DNA from: Dongia_B soli
GTDB lineage: Bacteria > Pseudomonadota > Alphaproteobacteria > Dongiales > Dongiaceae
Assembly (NCBI RefSeq): GCF_034044715.1
Contig: NZ_JAXCLW010000001.1
Coordinates: forward strand, 1,178,001-1,242,000
Direction: 5' to 3'
DNA length: 64,000 nt
Below, in pieces: positions 34,360 through 43,348 of the stretch (position 1 is its first letter; every line of letters begins with the position of its first letter). The notes under the pieces were generated by a model. The model saw only the letters and a list, made by a program, of their open reading frames with translations. It did not search any database and was not told where the DNA came from. A program made the translations under genes and the position numbers.

Positions 34360-34944
34360 GTGAGCGGCCTCGGCGCCATGATGGCCGGTGGCAACGGCAG
34401 GGGCAAGCCTGACAAGGAGTGGTATCCAACGCCGCGCGAAGCGACGGCGGCCTTTCTCCGCGCCGAGCTGGGCAAGATCCTCGATCTCTGTGACGGCTAT
34501 GTCCGCGAGCCAGCCTGTGGTGACGGCGCGCTCGCTTGCGTGCTCGAGGACCACGGCCTGATGGTCGAGGCGTCCGACCTGGTCGCGCGTGGCTACGGCG
34601 TGGCCGGGCTTGATTATCTGACGTGGCGCCCGAAGGGGCGAATGCCGGGCATCATCACCAATCCACCCTTCTCCCTGGCTGAAAAGTTCATCCGTCACAG
34701 CCTGGCCCTCGGTGCGCCCTATGTCGGTATGTACCTCAAAGCCAGCTACTTCCACGCGATCGACCGGGATCTGCTCTGGGGTGAGCATCGCCCGGCGATG
34801 ATCTATGCGCTGACCTTCCGCCCGGATTCGCTCGGGCTCGGCGCGCCCACCATGGAGGCGGGCTGGTTCGTCTGGCGCCGCCGTTACCGCGATGACTTTG
34901 TCGATGCCGCGGCCTATCGCCGCTTGGGTAAGGTTGATGAGTAA
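34360..34944 (+). CDS. DNA N6-adenine methyltransferase
   Basis: 194 residues of a class I methyltransferase. The SAM-binding motif is REPACGDGALACVLE (about residues 48-62) and the catalytic motif is NPPF (about 100-103), which marks amino-methyltransferases, here probably adenine. The N-terminus has KEWYPTPREATAAFL, seen in phage methyltransferases. The start is GTG after AAAGGAGCC. It may protect phage DNA from restriction or mark it. It overlaps the next gene by one base. Confidence 0.85.
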   Translation: MSGLGAMMAGGNGRGKPDKEWYPTPREATAAFLRAELGKILDLCDGYVREPACGDGALACVLEDHGLMVEASDLVARGYGVAGLDYLTWRPKGRMPGIITNPPFSLAEKFIRHSLALGAPYVGMYLKASYFHAIDRDLLWGEHRPAMIYALTFRPDSLGLGAPTMEAGWFVWRRRYRDDFVDAAAYRRLGKVDE

Positions 34945-36542
34945 TGAGTGAGAGTGCCAAGCCGCTCGCCGGCATCGCGGCCATGTTCGAGAAGCCACAG
35001 CCCCGAGCGCAACGCCGTGATCTCGATCTCGCCAAGCTACCTCGGAACGACTACGGCAACGCGCAGCGGCTGATCGAGCGCTTCGGCCGCGATCTGATGT
35101 ATGTCGATGAGCACGGCTGGTATGTCTGGGACGGCCGAAGGTGGTCGGGCGAAGCAGGCGATGTCCGGGCGCTGATGATGGCGCATCAGACGGCCGAAGC
35201 CATCAAGAAAGAGGCGGCGGCGCTCAAGGAAGAGATGCTCGGCATCTTCGACCTGCCAATGGCAGATCGTCCGCCTGGCTTCGACCGCGAAGAAACCGAA
35301 GATGCGATCAAGAAGCACTGGTCCTTTGCCGTAGCCAGCGGGAACACCAACAAGGCCAATGCCATGCTGCAGGCCGCGATTCCCTATCTGCGGGTGTCGC
35401 CGCGCGAGCTCGATGCCGATAACTGGCTGCTCAATGTGTTGAACGGCACCTTGGAGCTGCGGTACATCACCGGCGACGGCCATCCCGGTATCCGGTTACG
35501 AGAGCATCGGCGGGAAGATCGCATCACGCTGCTCGCAAATGTGACCTATGATCCGCAGGCGCAGGCACCGATCTGGAATAAGACGGTGGATCGGGTGCTG
35601 CCGGTGGCGCCGGTGCGGATCTATCTGCAGACTTATCTCGGGCTTTGCCTAACCGGTGACGTCTCCGAGCAGAAGATCGCTATTCTGTCGGGTGTCGGCG
35701 CCAACGGCAAGTCCACCATCGTCGATGCGGCGCACCATCTGCTCGACGATTACGCAGCGATCACGCCCATCCAGACGCTGATGTATGACGATCGCCGCAG
35801 CGGCAGCCAAGCCTCGCCTGACGTGGCGCGGCTGGAAGGCAAACGCCTTGTCCTTGCGTCCGAGCCGGAGGTGGGGCAGCGGCTATCCGAATCCTTCGTC
35901 AAGATGGTGACCTCGGGTGAGCCGATTGCAGCCCGACATCTCAACAAGGGCTTCTTCGAATACCTGCCGCGCTTCAAGCTGGGCGTCTCGGTCAATATCA
36001 AGCCGACGGTGCAAGGCCAGGATCATGGCATCTGGCGCCGCATCACCATCGTGCCCTTCGATGTGGTGATCCCGGAGGAAGAGCGCGACAAGCAGCTCGG
36101 CGAAAAGCTGGTGCCAGAACGCAGCGGCATCCTGAATTGGTTGCTCGAGGGCCTGACCCGGTGGTTTGCCGATGGCCGGCTGGTGACGCCGGATGAGGTG
36201 AAGGCCGCGACCGAGGATTATCGGGAAAGCACCCAGCCCTTCAGCCAGTTCGTGAAGTCGGCACTGCGCGAGTCGCCCGGCGCGACCGTCACGGCGAAGC
36301 GTGTCTATGAGCTCTACAAGGAGTGGTGCGACGCCAACGCCTATGAGCCGCTGTCGCAGTCCAAGATCGGCCGCCTGCTCGACAACATGGGTTTCAAGAA
36401 ACACAAGGTCGGCATCGTCTACTACGTCAACACCGAGCTGGTGGTGGAGACATTCAAGCAGCCGAAGCCGGTCGAAACAGATGACGATGACGGTGGTGGC
36501 GATGGATCGCCGGAGCCGCCGCCGCCCGAGATGGACAGTTAA
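34944..36542 (+). CDS. SF3 helicase / P4-type replication protein
   Basis: 532 residues of the phage/plasmid primase-helicase family (D5 N-terminal plus superfamily 3 ATPase). The D5-type region is around DNWLLNVLNGTLEL (about 155-170); Walker A is GVGANGKST (about 251-259); Walker B-like RLVLASEPEVG; then SVNIKPTVQGQDHGIWRRI with the arginine finger; and a C-terminal winged helix (AKRVYELYKEWCDANAYEPLS). It should unwind phage DNA at the origin. The repeat cluster that starts at its stop codon is the likely binding target of the initiation complex. Confidence 0.92.
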   Translation: MSESAKPLAGIAAMFEKPQPRAQRRDLDLAKLPRNDYGNAQRLIERFGRDLMYVDEHGWYVWDGRRWSGEAGDVRALMMAHQTAEAIKKEAAALKEEMLGIFDLPMADRPPGFDREETEDAIKKHWSFAVASGNTNKANAMLQAAIPYLRVSPRELDADNWLLNVLNGTLELRYITGDGHPGIRLREHRREDRITLLANVTYDPQAQAPIWNKTVDRVLPVAPVRIYLQTYLGLCLTGDVSEQKIAILSGVGANGKSTIVDAAHHLLDDYAAITPIQTLMYDDRRSGSQASPDVARLEGKRLVLASEPEVGQRLSESFVKMVTSGEPIAARHLNKGFFEYLPRFKLGVSVNIKPTVQGQDHGIWRRITIVPFDVVIPEEERDKQLGEKLVPERSGILNWLLEGLTRWFADGRLVTPDEVKAATEDYRESTQPFSQFVKSALRESPGATVTAKRVYELYKEWCDANAYEPLSQSKIGRLLDNMGFKKHKVGIVYYVNTELVVETFKQPKPVETDDDDGGGDGSPEPPPPEMDS

Positions 36543-36762
36543 GTGTCCACGGCGCGCAAAGTGTCCACGGCATAAGTCCTTGGTTTTGTTGGTGGTGACG
36601 GACAGTTGGACAGTTTGGACAGTTTTTCCCATGTACGCATAGGCCTTCTCTTTCGCTTATAGCGATGGCCTTCCGTCCAGACTGTCCAACTGTCCACTCC
36701 CTCCAATCTCTCCAAAGACTTAGGCCCTTTTTCAACTGTCCACCAACTGTCCATAACTATCC
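36532..36762. repeat. Iteron-like cluster, candidate phage replication origin
   Basis: Right after the helicase gene. GGACAGT occurs at 36533, 36600, 36608 and 36617, AGTGTCC at 36543 and 36560, then a spacer of about 55 bases, then ACTGTCC at 36681, 36689, 36735 and 36746 and ACTATCC at 36756. The left half thus carries mostly one orientation and the right half the other, in phases of about 8 to 11 bases. This fits an iteron origin or a strong regulator site. Nothing in the stretch looks like a gene. Confidence 0.75.
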
Positions 36763-36799
36763 AGCAAGGTGGTTATCGGAATTTTTAAGGGGAATTCTG

Positions 36800-37429
36800 A
36801 TGGGAAAGCTGAAAGCGAACCTGAAGGCGATCGAGAAAAGCGCGCGGAAGAAGATCAGGAAGGACATCCGCTCCTATGCGATCAAGCCGAGCGATGTCGT
36901 GACCGATCCCGCCGTCATCCTGCGTGACCGCGCGGGCGTGGCGATCGCTGTCAGCAATGACGACTTCGGCACGACCGAGCGCCGCCAGCATGGCGAGGTG
37001 AAGATCGAGAAGGAAAACAGCGATACCCATGCCCGCGTCATGACGGCGACGGTGCTGGATACCATGCTCAACCGGCGTGAGCTGGATTTCGACAAGGAGA
37101 GCGGGGACCATCAGCGCCTGTGGCTCGCCGGTGATCAGCTGCGCCGGGACTTCCATATCGCCGGTATGCAGCCGCGCGTCGTGTCGACCTTGATGCAGTT
37201 GCCCGCCGGCAAGGGCGAGATGTCCGACATGGCCATCGATGCTCGCCGTCGCATCATGCTGGCCGGTCGCGCTGTCGGCCCCGTGCTCGAACCGATCCTC
37301 GTGCATGTCATCTGTCATGATCTGCCTGCGAAACACTATGGCCGTGGACGTGGCCTCCGAGCCGAGATCGCGAACATCACCATGTTCCGCGCCGCCATCG
37401 CCACGCTCGCCTATCACTATGGCTATTGA
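36800..37429 (+). CDS. Phage protein (DUF6456-like), unknown
   Basis: 209 residues starting MGKLKANLKAIEKSARKKIR after AAGGGG; the frame is open further up, but that part covers the repeat cluster. A basic N-terminus is followed by LWLAGDQLRRDFHIAGMQPRVVSTL and a C-terminal helical region (RAEIANITMFRAAIATLAYHYGY). The A-G-x-x-L-R-x-D-F pattern resembles DUF6456 proteins of alphaproteobacterial phages and chromosomes. DNA binding is likely but unproven. Confidence 0.65.
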   Translation: MGKLKANLKAIEKSARKKIRKDIRSYAIKPSDVVTDPAVILRDRAGVAIAVSNDDFGTTERRQHGEVKIEKENSDTHARVMTATVLDTMLNRRELDFDKESGDHQRLWLAGDQLRRDFHIAGMQPRVVSTLMQLPAGKGEMSDMAIDARRRIMLAGRAVGPVLEPILVHVICHDLPAKHYGRGRGLRAEIANITMFRAAIATLAYHYGY

Positions 37430-37454
37430 CTTCGAACATATGTTCGATTTAGCT
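37426..37454 (+). promoter_or_regulatory. Promoter with 16-bp perfect palindrome
   Basis: TCGAACATATGTTCGA (37432-37447) directly follows TTGACT (37426-37431); a -10-like TTTAGC or TTAGCT follows. The palindrome contains CGAACATATGTTCG, which is the Gram-positive LexA consensus form (GAAC-N4-GTTC), not the alphaproteobacterial one. It probably governs the gene at 37530 and perhaps the late genes. Confidence 0.6.
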
Positions 37455-37529
37455 TCCTCCCCAATGATGACGAATTGCGCCCGCCACTCCTCAGAGTCGC
37501 GGGCGCTTCCGTTTCAAGGACGTGTTGTT

Positions 37530-37874
37530 ATGGATGATCTCTTTGCCAACGCGCCGATCCAGTACCTGATCGTCGGAAGCGATGAAGCTGAGAGAGGGCT
37601 AAGCCCGCACGTCACGCGGACTGCTACCGAGATCATTGCAGCCGTGTTCGCTCTCAGTGACAGGATCACGCATGTCGCTGTGGCATGGAAACTTAACGTT
37701 ATTGCCATTGTCACAATCGGCGGGGAACTATGCAGCGCTGACTTGGAGACGCTGCAGGACCTCAAGCCTGTAAGCCTAGTCCTTACTGTGCGAGCTGCCG
37801 AGTACGCCGAGGGCCAGGCGCTCATCCGATCGGCTGGCGCCCTGCCACCCCCGGGGGTCGCGGGTCCTTCCTAG
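37530..37874 (+). CDS. Phage protein, unknown
   Basis: 114 residues from MDDLFANAPIQYLIVGSD, preceded by AAGGA. It has mixed strands and helices (THVAVAWKLNVIAIVTIGGEL; VSLVLTVRAAEYAEG). Not recognised. It lies just after the palindromic promoter and before the packaging genes. Confidence 0.5.
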   Translation: MDDLFANAPIQYLIVGSDEAERGLSPHVTRTATEIIAAVFALSDRITHVAVAWKLNVIAIVTIGGELCSADLETLQDLKPVSLVLTVRAAEYAEGQALIRSAGALPPPGVAGPS

Positions 37875-37923
37875 GGGGTCCGCCTCATACGGGCAACGCA
37901 GCCGCAGGGTTTCGCCAGTTAGT

Positions 37924-37950
37924 GACTAAATTGAGAGCCTAAATTTAGTC
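37924..37950 (+). promoter_or_regulatory. Inverted repeat ahead of the packaging genes
   Basis: GACTAAATT and AATTTAGTC, 9-bp arms around a 9-base spacer, followed by CCTTT, 27 bases before the small terminase start. It could be a weak terminator of early transcription or an operator for late genes. Confidence 0.5.
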
Positions 37951-37977
37951 CTTTAGCGCAATTGAACGAGTTGAGAT

Positions 37978-38646
37978 ATGCAGACGGTGCAGGGCATTGC
38001 CACTGCGGCGGCGCCGCTGCTCGCGAGCGCGAACGCCGTTCGTCGGTTGGTCACGAAAGGTAAGCTGGCTGAGATCGTCGGCGTCACGCCTGGCCGCATT
38101 TCTCAGTATCTCCGCGAAGGAAAGATCTACGGAGATGCCATCGTCGGTGAAGGTCGGAACGCCAGCATCGATGTCGACCTGGCCTGCAGCCAACTCGGCG
38201 TCACCCTCGATGCGGCGCAGCTCGCCGCGCAAGGGAGACCGGTGCCAACTGGATATCGAAGTCCAGGGTCTGGCGAAGGCAGCGATACCCCAATCCCGCT
38301 GAACGATGCCCAGCATCGATACCAGCAGGCGCGGGCCGATCAGGCAGAGATCGCCTTGCGCCGAGCGAAGCGTGAGGAAGAGGAAGAACGCGGCGTCTAC
38401 ATCCGCACCGAAGACGCCAAGCGGGAATGGACCCGTACCCTGACGGAGATCCTCGTAAGCCTGGAAGAGACGATGCCAAAGATGGCCGACGCACTCGCCG
38501 CAGCGTTGCACATCGATCCGAAGGCGGCCACCGTGATTCTTCGCGGAGAGCTGCGCGCCTGGCGGGAAAGCGTTGCGTCGAACGCGCGGGCAGCCGCTGC
38601 CAATCAGCCTGAGGTCCTAGAGGAGGACGATCCGGCGGGAGATTAA
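37978..38646 (+). CDS. Terminase small subunit (putative)
   Basis: 222 residues. A helix-turn-helix is seen at KGKLAEIVGVTPGRISQYLREGKI (residues 28-51), as in Nu1-type small terminases, followed by a charged coiled coil (AEIALRRAKREEEEERGVYI) and a region EWTRTLTEILVSLEETMPKM. It lies four bases before the GpA-type large subunit, the usual order. It should recognise the packaging site on phage DNA. A one-mismatch palindrome copy (38029-38043) lies within codons for ANAVR. Confidence 0.8.
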   Translation: MQTVQGIATAAAPLLASANAVRRLVTKGKLAEIVGVTPGRISQYLREGKIYGDAIVGEGRNASIDVDLACSQLGVTLDAAQLAAQGRPVPTGYRSPGSGEGSDTPIPLNDAQHRYQQARADQAEIALRRAKREEEEERGVYIRTEDAKREWTRTLTEILVSLEETMPKMADALAAALHIDPKAATVILRGELRAWRESVASNARAAAANQPEVLEEDDPAGD

Positions 38647-38649
38647 TTT

Positions 38650-40569
38650 ATGCCTGATGGTGGATTTCTCGCGAACCCTCGTCGGATCGTTGCGGACATT
38701 GTTGCCGAGACAACACAGCCGCCGCCGCCTTTGGACTTAAATCGGTGGGCGCAGGACAACGTCCGCTTCGGGTCGGAAAGCTCTATCCGTGGTCCCTACA
38801 ACCCGGAGCTATTCCCGTTCTTCACGCGGCCCTTGGAGGTACTGGGGCCGGAGCACCCCGCACGCGTCGTCGTAATGAAGAAATCGGCGCAAATTGGTGG
38901 CACCGTACTCGCGCAGATATTTCTCAGCGCCTCGATGGACATGGACCCTTGCGGCGTCATGTACATCCATCCAACCGAGGTTAACGCGGCGCGCTGGGCC
39001 AAAACCAAATGGAAGCCGATGATCCGGCAGTCGACGGCGTTGACTGCGATCTTCGGCAATGCCAAATCGCGGGATAGTTCGCACAGCCTCCTGTTTCAAG
39101 AAAGAAAGGATGGTCGGGGTTGGCTGCAAATCAGTGGCGCAAACTCGGCATCGAGTCTTTCGATGCTCAGCGCAAAGAAGCAGATTCAGGACGATCTTTC
39201 CAAATGGGAATTGAATGACGCCGGCGATCCGGAGACGCAGGCGGATAGCCGCAGCAAAGCGTTCGCCTGGGCGAAGATATTCAAGATCAGCACGCCGCTG
39301 ATTGAAGACGGTTGCCGGATCACCAAGGCATTCCTGCGATCGACTCAGGAACATTACCATGTGCCGTGCCCGCATTGCGGCCATCAACACCCGTTGGAAT
39401 GGGAGAATTTGCAGAGCTACATCGAAGCCCACCCGACCGATGAGCCATGCTTCACCTGCCCTAGCTGCGGCGGGCTGATCGAACAGCATCACCGGTACCA
39501 AATGAACCGGCTCGGCAAATGGGTTGCTCGCAATGCCTTGGCTGTGATGATCGGCTTTTATCTATGGGCGGCCTATTCGCCTTTGGAAAGCTGGGTGAAC
39601 ATTCGTGATGCATGGCTTGCGGCGAAAGGTGACCCGGCGAAAGAGCAGGCTTTCCTAAATGATACCGTTGGGTTTGCCTACAAAGCTGCCGGTGAGTCAC
39701 CGCCATGGGAAGCGATCAGAGATCGAGCGGCCGCCGGCGAGCTAAAGCTTGGCGAGATCCCGGTCGGCGGCCTGCTGCTTTCGCTGGGCCTGGACTGCCA
39801 GAGCGATCGTGTTGAGTGGCATTGCGTTGCCTTCGGCAGGGACCTGCGCCGCTGGACCATCGAGTATGGTGTTATCGAAGGTCACATCTCCGATGGCGAA
39901 ACACGGCGCAAGCTTGACGAACTGGTAAAGCGCACCTGGCCGGATAAATTCGGCAACCGGCGCCAAGTCGGCATGGTCGCGATCGACGGCAACGCTTGGA
40001 CGGATGATGTGTTCGATTGGGCGAAGCGGCATCCAGCCAGTCGCGTGATGATGGTCCGCGGCGCGAAATCGGACCTGGCACCATTACTGGTTAAGGTGAA
40101 GCGGGAGAAAAACAAAGAAGGTAAAACCGTCAAGTATGCGGGGCGGTTTTTCAATGTTGGCGTCTCCCCCATGAAGATGTCTCTTTACAAGAATCTGCAG
40201 AAGCTCGATCCGCTCGAGCGAGGTTACTGTGGATTTCCCGTAGGGTTGGATGACGACTATTACCAGCAGCTCTGTGCCGAGCGGCGAACACCCAAGAAAC
40301 GCAAAGACGGCTTCGTCGACTATCGCTGGACCAAGGATGCGGCGCAGCGAAATGAAGTGCTTGATACGGCCCTTTACGCGGAAGCGGCTGCTATCCGCCT
40401 GGGCTGGCGAAGTAAAACCGACGACGCCTGGGATCAGCTTGAGAAAGAACTGGAAGCCTCTCGCGGCTCCGGACAGCTCGATCTCGAGGATATGTTGCCG
40501 GCCGCGCCGTCGCCGGCAGCATCGCAGCCGTTAACGAACGGAATCTCTTTCGCAAGTAGGTTGGCTTGA
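38650..40569 (+). CDS. Terminase large subunit, GpA family
   Basis: 639 residues of the lambda GpA-type packaging motor. It has the adenine/Walker region RVVVMKKSAQIGGT, the zinc-like cluster CPHCGHQHPLEW...CPSCGGLIEQHH, and a C-terminal nuclease part with SLGLDCQSDRVEWH and AIDGNAWTDDVFDW. It translocates DNA into the prohead and cuts it. The length fits GpA (about 640). Confidence 0.94.
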   Translation: MPDGGFLANPRRIVADIVAETTQPPPPLDLNRWAQDNVRFGSESSIRGPYNPELFPFFTRPLEVLGPEHPARVVVMKKSAQIGGTVLAQIFLSASMDMDPCGVMYIHPTEVNAARWAKTKWKPMIRQSTALTAIFGNAKSRDSSHSLLFQERKDGRGWLQISGANSASSLSMLSAKKQIQDDLSKWELNDAGDPETQADSRSKAFAWAKIFKISTPLIEDGCRITKAFLRSTQEHYHVPCPHCGHQHPLEWENLQSYIEAHPTDEPCFTCPSCGGLIEQHHRYQMNRLGKWVARNALAVMIGFYLWAAYSPLESWVNIRDAWLAAKGDPAKEQAFLNDTVGFAYKAAGESPPWEAIRDRAAAGELKLGEIPVGGLLLSLGLDCQSDRVEWHCVAFGRDLRRWTIEYGVIEGHISDGETRRKLDELVKRTWPDKFGNRRQVGMVAIDGNAWTDDVFDWAKRHPASRVMMVRGAKSDLAPLLVKVKREKNKEGKTVKYAGRFFNVGVSPMKMSLYKNLQKLDPLERGYCGFPVGLDDDYYQQLCAERRTPKKRKDGFVDYRWTKDAAQRNEVLDTALYAEAAAIRLGWRSKTDDAWDQLEKELEASRGSGQLDLEDMLPAAPSPAASQPLTNGISFASRLA

Positions 40570-40571
40570 TC

Positions 40572-40799
40572 ATGACCAATGCAGAACGTGACGCGTTGCG
40601 GGCCGAGCTGCAGACGCTCGTGAAGGCTCGGACAGAGTTTCTCACCGGCAAGCGAGTGGTCACCGCTCAGTACAATGGCAGAAGCGTCACCTATGCGGCT
40701 GCGGACCTCAACGAGATTCGGCGGCGGATTGCCGAGATCGAATCTCGCTTGGGGTTGTCACGGCGCGGAGCCATCGGCGTTCGCTTTACTCACCGCTAG
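40572..40799 (+). CDS. gpW-like head-tail joining protein
   Basis: 75 residues from MTNAERDALRAELQTLVKA. Helix, hairpin (KRVVTAQYNGRSVTYAAADLNEI) and helix (RRRIAEIESRLG) match the gpW fold. It lies between terminase and portal, as in lambda. It should help close filled heads for tail joining. Confidence 0.85.
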   Translation: MTNAERDALRAELQTLVKARTEFLTGKRVVTAQYNGRSVTYAAADLNEIRRRIAEIESRLGLSRRGAIGVRFTHR

Positions 40800-40816
40800 G
40801 TCGGGAGGATATCAAC

Positions 40817-42421
40817 ATGTCTAACCGTCTTGGCACGAGCGCGCTCGTGAACGCCGATGGCTCGCCGATGCTGCCTGTCAAATCGGCTCGCATCCCTGCT
40901 TATCATGCGGCGGATTTCACTGGGCAGGACCTGGCGGGCTGGCATCCGGGGCTGGCCTCAGCCGATATGGACCTGCTCTATGAGCGGGATGCCATCACGG
41001 CCCGTATCCGCGATATGGCGCGGAATGATGGCTGGGCCAGTGGCATCGTCAGCAGCGAGTTGGACAATGTCATCGGCAGCGGCCTCCGGCTATCGGCAAA
41101 GCCTGACTGGCGCGCGCTCAATCAGACTCGGGAATGGGCTCATGACTGGGGCACGCGCGCAGAAGCTCTGTGGCGAACCTATGCCAATGATCCGGGGAAA
41201 TACTGCGATGCAAGCCGTCATTCGCAGATGGGCGGCGTCTTCGGCCTCGGCTATCGACACTATTTGCAGGATGGCGATGCTCTGGCGACGCTGTTGTGGA
41301 AGCCGGGCAGAGGCGGGAAGTGGGCGACGGCGGTTCGCGTGATCGATCCTGACCGGTTGTCGAACCCGCTCAGCCAGATGGATAGCGATCACATTCGCGG
41401 CGGCGTGGAGATCGATGAAGATACCGCGGCGATCGCTTACTACATCCGTAAGCGGCATCCGGCGGACATACCGTCCGCGAGCATGAATAGTTTTGTGTGG
41501 GAGCGTGTTCCACGTGAAACGGCTTGGGGCCGTCCGGTGATTGTCCACTTCTACGACAAGACGCGCGATGGTCAGACACGTGGCGTGGGGCGCCTGACGC
41601 CCATCTTGGAAAAACTCAAGATGGTGTCGAAGGCCAGCAAGGTCGAACTGCAGGCAGCCGTTCTCAATTCGATTTTCGCGGCATTCATCGAAAGCCCGTT
41701 CGATCACGAGCTGCTGACGGAGATCCTCGAAGAAGGAAATGGAGCGAAGATCAATGGCTATCAGGATGCCCGCGCGGCGTTTCATGCGCAGCGACAGGTC
41801 AGCCTGAATGGCATTCGCATTCCAACGTTGTTTCCGGGCGACAAGTTCAGTTTTCAGACGGCGGCTCGGCCCAATGTCGCCTTCGTGGAATTCGAACGCG
41901 CCATGCTGCGCAACATTGCGGCGGGCACAGGTCTCAGCTACGAGCAAATCAGCAGGGACTGGTCGCAGTCGAATTACTCGTCGGCGCGGGGTGCTTTGCT
42001 GGAAACCTGGAAAACCTTGATCACACGGCGACGGGCCTTTGCCGCCAGTTTTGCCACACCGATCTATGGCGCCTTCCTGGAAGAGGCTATCGATCGGGGG
42101 GAATTGGAAGAACCGGCGGGTGCGCCCAGCTTTTACGATGCGCGGGCAGCTTATTGCCATTGCCAGTGGATCGGGCCCGGCCGTGGCTGGGTCGACCCGG
42201 TCAAGGAAAAGCAAGGGGCGCTGATCGGCATCAATGGCGCCATGTCGACCTTGGAAGCGGAGTGCGCCGAGCAAGGCGTCGACTACCAGGAAGTCATCGA
42301 GCAGATCGGGCGTGAAATAGCTGAGCTGCCGAACGGCGTCTTGCATCCTGCGCAACGGGATTGGGCGCAGTATATACGGATGCAGGGCGGCCAGCAGGAA
42401 GAGGAAGGGCAAAAGGCATGA
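40817..42421 (+). CDS. Portal protein, lambda type
   Basis: 534 residues of the lambda GpB-type portal. Landmarks: IRDMARNDGWASGIVSSELDNVIGSGL near the start, VIDPDRLSNP, IVHFYDKTRDGQTRGVGRLTPIL and FERAMLRNIAAGTGLSYEQISRDWSQSNYSSAR. It forms the dodecameric DNA entry ring. GGGAGGATA precedes the ATG. It overlaps the protease gene by four bases. A parS-like palindrome lies within the gene at 41506-41521. Confidence 0.94.
   Translation: MSNRLGTSALVNADGSPMLPVKSARIPAYHAADFTGQDLAGWHPGLASADMDLLYERDAITARIRDMARNDGWASGIVSSELDNVIGSGLRLSAKPDWRALNQTREWAHDWGTRAEALWRTYANDPGKYCDASRHSQMGGVFGLGYRHYLQDGDALATLLWKPGRGGKWATAVRVIDPDRLSNPLSQMDSDHIRGGVEIDEDTAAIAYYIRKRHPADIPSASMNSFVWERVPRETAWGRPVIVHFYDKTRDGQTRGVGRLTPILEKLKMVSKASKVELQAAVLNSIFAAFIESPFDHELLTEILEEGNGAKINGYQDARAAFHAQRQVSLNGIRIPTLFPGDKFSFQTAARPNVAFVEFERAMLRNIAAGTGLSYEQISRDWSQSNYSSARGALLETWKTLITRRRAFAASFATPIYGAFLEEAIDRGELEEPAGAPSFYDARAAYCHCQWIGPGRGWVDPVKEKQGALIGINGAMSTLEAECAEQGVDYQEVIEQIGREIAELPNGVLHPAQRDWAQYIRMQGGQQEEEGQKA
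41506..41521. promoter_or_regulatory. parS-like site inside the portal gene
   Basis: TGTTCCACGTGAAACG matches the chromosomal parS consensus TGTTTCACGTGAAACA at 14 of 16 positions, including the CACGTG core; the C at position five is a known parS variant. It encodes RVPRET in the portal, so protein-level conservation could explain it. Confidence 0.45.
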
Positions 42422-43290
42422 CGCGGGAAATCTTGCTCGGGCAGGCCGCATCGCCCAGGCCGGTGCTGTATCGACGAGATCGCTTCGCCGAGTTTTCGGG
42501 CCTGTTGCGTCAGGTGGCGCAGATGACCGAGCCGCCAAAAGGTGCCTATGTGGAAGAGGCGAACGACGATCGCCGTCGCCTCTATCATCTTGCCGGCAAT
42601 GTCGCCGTCATCCCGATCAGGGGCATTCTGCTCAACCACTTCCCGTATGTGGGCTGGCCTTATGCGACGGGCTATGACGCCCTGTACTGCCAATTCGCTC
42701 AGGCCTTCACCGATCCGGAGGTGAAGGCCATCGTCTCCTATATAAATAGTGGCGGTGGCGAAGTGGCCGGGTGCTTTGATCTCGTCGATTGGATCGCCGA
42801 GGCTAAGGTTACCGATGGTAAACCGGTGCTCGCGGTGCTGGATGAATGTGCCTTCAGCGCGGCCTATGCACTTGCATCCGCTGCGGACTCTATCGCCGTG
42901 CCGCGCACCGGCGGCGTCGGGTCGATCGGCGTCATCATGGCGCATTACGACATGTCGGGGTGGCTCAAGCAGGTCGGCCTTGATGTCACCTTGATCAAAG
43001 CGGGTGAGCATAAGGCTGACGGAAATGCCTATGAACCATTGCCTGAGGCCGTTGAGGAGCAATGGCAGGCTGACTGTGAGGAATTGCGGGTCCTCTTTTG
43101 CGAGACCGTTGCTCGAAACAGATCAGCCGCCGGTGTCAAGGTGAGCGTCGATCAGCTGATGAGCACCGAAGCGGCAGTTTTCGAGGGTCCGTTGGGGCTG
43201 GCCGCAGCAATCAAGCTCGGCCTGGCTGACGAAGTCATTTCAGCGAGGGCGGCGATGAACCGGGTCCTCGATCAGATGGCCGGCGCATAG
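42418..43290 (+). CDS. S49 (SppA-like) prohead protease
   Basis: 290 residues of the ClpP/SppA-fold S49 family, equivalent to lambda GpC. It has YINSGGGEVAGCFDLVDWI, the nucleophile region DECAFSAAYALASAAD (Ser in AFSAAY), and TGGVGSIGVIMAHYDMSGWL. It should process head proteins during capsid maturation. The ATG overlaps the portal stop. Unlike lambda C there is no in-frame Nu3-like C-terminus; a separate acidic gene follows. Confidence 0.92.
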   Translation: MTREILLGQAASPRPVLYRRDRFAEFSGLLRQVAQMTEPPKGAYVEEANDDRRRLYHLAGNVAVIPIRGILLNHFPYVGWPYATGYDALYCQFAQAFTDPEVKAIVSYINSGGGEVAGCFDLVDWIAEAKVTDGKPVLAVLDECAFSAAYALASAADSIAVPRTGGVGSIGVIMAHYDMSGWLKQVGLDVTLIKAGEHKADGNAYEPLPEAVEEQWQADCEELRVLFCETVARNRSAAGVKVSVDQLMSTEAAVFEGPLGLAAAIKLGLADEVISARAAMNRVLDQMAGA

Positions 43291-43348
43291 CAGCATCGGC
43301 ACCATGGGGTCGCGTGCCGGCCCATCACCCACAATCAGGAGACTGACT

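Noticed and set aside
33122..34363. 413-codon frame on the plus strand overlapping the primase end and antisense to the membrane gene
   Set aside because: Composition is Arg/Gly-rich and unlike any family; the minus-strand gene has a membrane helix and sensible composition.
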